Positions 63,007-64,000 of a DNA stretch of 64,000 nt are shown piece after piece. This DNA comes from Sphingobacterium alkalisoli (GTDB lineage: Bacteria; Bacteroidota; Bacteroidia; Sphingobacteriales; Sphingobacteriaceae), in assembly GCF_005049105.1 (NCBI RefSeq), contig NZ_SUKA01000003.1, positions 434,001-498,000 of the forward strand. Reading direction: 5' to 3'. Every line of letters starts with the position of its first letter. The first letter of the stretch is position 1. The notes beneath the pieces were generated by a model that saw only the letters and a program-made list of their open reading frames with translations, was not told where the DNA came from and made no database searches. A program made the translations under genes and the position numbers.

Positions 63007-64000
63007 ATGTTAAAAAATAAAATCATTGCCTGCTTGCTTGCTTTATCCAGCTTCGGTCTGGCACATGGACAGCAGATCGAAAAACCTGGGATTAAATCCA
63101 GTACGACCTTTGCTATCGTCATCGATAGCGAAACTTACCGGGTTGCTCGAGAGGAGGTCATTGCCTATAAAAATGCCATCGAGCAAGACGGTCTAGGCAC
63201 CTATATTCTGGTAGACGAATGGAAAAACCCGGAAGCGATACGCACTGAGCTCCTAAAGCTCCATCAGCAAAAATCTTCCCCTTTGGAGGGTGTCGTATTG
63301 GTGGGCGCCATTCCGATTCCAATGATACGAGATGCCCAATATCTTACTTCGGCTTTCAAGATGAACCAAAAAATTCGTTGGGATAAATCGTCTGTTCCCT
63401 CAGATAGGTATTATGATGATTTTGATCTACAGTTCGATTTCTTACGTCAGGATACCACCAAAGGCCGCGAGCACTACTTTTATTATAGCCTGAAACCAGC
63501 GTCTACACAATTTATCGAGATGGACATTTATTCTGCGCGGATCAAGCCACCGATAGAGGCGGGCGAAGATCCCAAACCCAAGATAAAGGAATATCTACAA
63601 AAGGTAGTTAGGCTCCGTAAAGAGGATAACCGCTTGAGCGATATGATTGTTTCCACTGGTCACGGATACAATTCAAATTCCATCAATGCCGTCTCGGGAG
63701 AAGCCCTAGCGTTGAAATCCCAGTTCCCAGATCTTTTTAAACCCGGAAATTCAATCAAATTTTTGAATTACAGAAATGCCGAGTTTATTAAATTCAATCT
63801 CTTAAGCGAACTAAAGCGCCCCGGATTAGACTTTGCCTATATGACCGGTCATGGCACCGCCACGCTGCAATTGTTAAACGGATACCCCGAGGCCTCCGCT
63901 CCACAGCCATCTATGGCCAATGTTGCGCGTTATCTCCGTTCGAAAATGCGGAATGCGAAAGAAGATGGCAGGGATACTGCACAAGTCAAAGAAGGATTTA
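63007..64000 (+). CDS. Exported gingipain-like (C25/clan CD) protein, partial (C-terminus beyond window)
   Basis: Open frame from ATG 63007 to the window end, 331 residues without a stop. The signal peptide MLKNKIIACLLALSSFGLAHG ends before QQ. The sequence has a gingipain-type alpha/beta layout: ILVDEWKNPEAIRTELLKLH, a central strand GVVLVGAIPIPM, the substrate-facing SDRYYDDFDLQF, and two His-containing turns, VSTGHGYNS and YMTGHGTATLQ. In caspase-fold peptidases a GHG turn carries the catalytic His; the Cys strand should lie further on, beyond the window. It starts 32 bases after DUF6850, in the same operon. Assignment to C25-like is tentative and activity cannot be judged from this part. 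Confidence 0.6.
   Translation, partial: MLKNKIIACLLALSSFGLAHGQQIEKPGIKSSTTFAIVIDSETYRVAREEVIAYKNAIEQDGLGTYILVDEWKNPEAIRTELLKLHQQKSSPLEGVVLVGAIPIPMIRDAQYLTSAFKMNQKIRWDKSSVPSDRYYDDFDLQFDFLRQDTTKGREHYFYYSLKPASTQFIEMDIYSARIKPPIEAGEDPKPKIKEYLQKVVRLRKEDNRLSDMIVSTGHGYNSNSINAVSGEALALKSQFPDLFKPGNSIKFLNYRNAEFIKFNLLSELKRPGLDFAYMTGHGTATLQLLNGYPEASAPQPSMANVARYLRSKMRNAKEDGRDTAQVKEGF

Noticed and set aside
1..64000. tRNA, rRNA, CRISPR arrays, transposases, integrases or attachment sites
   Set aside because: None was recognised on reading either strand. No recombinase-like protein is encoded, and no direct-repeat array beyond the short sites listed was seen.

Overview
The window comes from a Bacteroidota chromosome, most likely family Sphingobacteriaceae (Sphingobacterium/Pedobacter-like). 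The reasons are several SusC/SusD outer-membrane pairs, a one-protein hybrid two-component regulator, Bacteroidota-type promoters (TTTG at -33, TAnnTTTG at -7), families such as DUF4270, DUF4876 and DUF6850, and many short-signal lipoproteins. No tRNA, rRNA, CRISPR array or insertion sequence was recognised.

Layout. (1) 1-10823 is a glycan-utilisation locus: GH97 glycosidase, SusC and a SusD cut by the window edge, divergent from a hybrid two-component sensor/regulator. A strong inverted repeat lies between them. (2) 10836-14162 is a two-gene operon, gpsA plus a fused HAD phosphatase/GT20 synthase. The domain order and the gpsA neighbour suggest synthesis of the compatible solute glucosylglycerol rather than trehalose. 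(3) 14435-19269 holds an orphan DsbD-N-like periplasmic protein, a double-length M16 zinc peptidase and a CPA1 Na+/H+ antiporter.

(4) 19279-43966 is a large sialic-acid (sialoglycan) locus on the minus strand. The outer-membrane operon (43845 to 28099) encodes fasciclin lipoprotein, SusC, SusD, second fasciclin lipoprotein, second SusC, second SusD and two sialidase-family lipoproteins. A FadR-type GntR regulator follows. The catabolic operon (27060 to 20733) encodes sialidase, N-acetylneuraminate lyase, NanM-type mutarotase, NanT-like MFS transporter and sialate O-acetylesterase. A Tat-signal enolase-superfamily enzyme lies beyond. A palindromic motif, TTATGT-N3-ACA(A/T)A(A/T), occurs upstream of both operons and of the regulator gene, in two cases abutting or overlapping a -7 promoter element. 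It looks like the operator of a local sialic-acid regulon. ManNAc epimerase and GlcNAc kinase genes are not in the window.

(5) 44136-48794 has an OmpR-type response regulator and histidine kinase divergent from a DUF4270 lipoprotein and a kelch-propeller lipoprotein. The shared intergenic region has four pentamers at exact 10-bp spacing. (6) 48863-56690 is ordinary accessory and housekeeping content: EamA exporter divergent from a MocR-type regulator, aldo/keto reductase, DoxX protein, dicarboxylate/amino-acid symporter and a DUF2339 membrane protein. (7) 56812-57332 is a decayed OmpA-family gene. (8) 57393-64000 is an operon of TonB-dependent receptor, DUF4876 lipoprotein, DUF6850 outer-membrane barrel and a partly seen gingipain-like protein. 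Its promoter carries an inverted repeat resembling a Fur-type site. This last group is the least understood system in the window.
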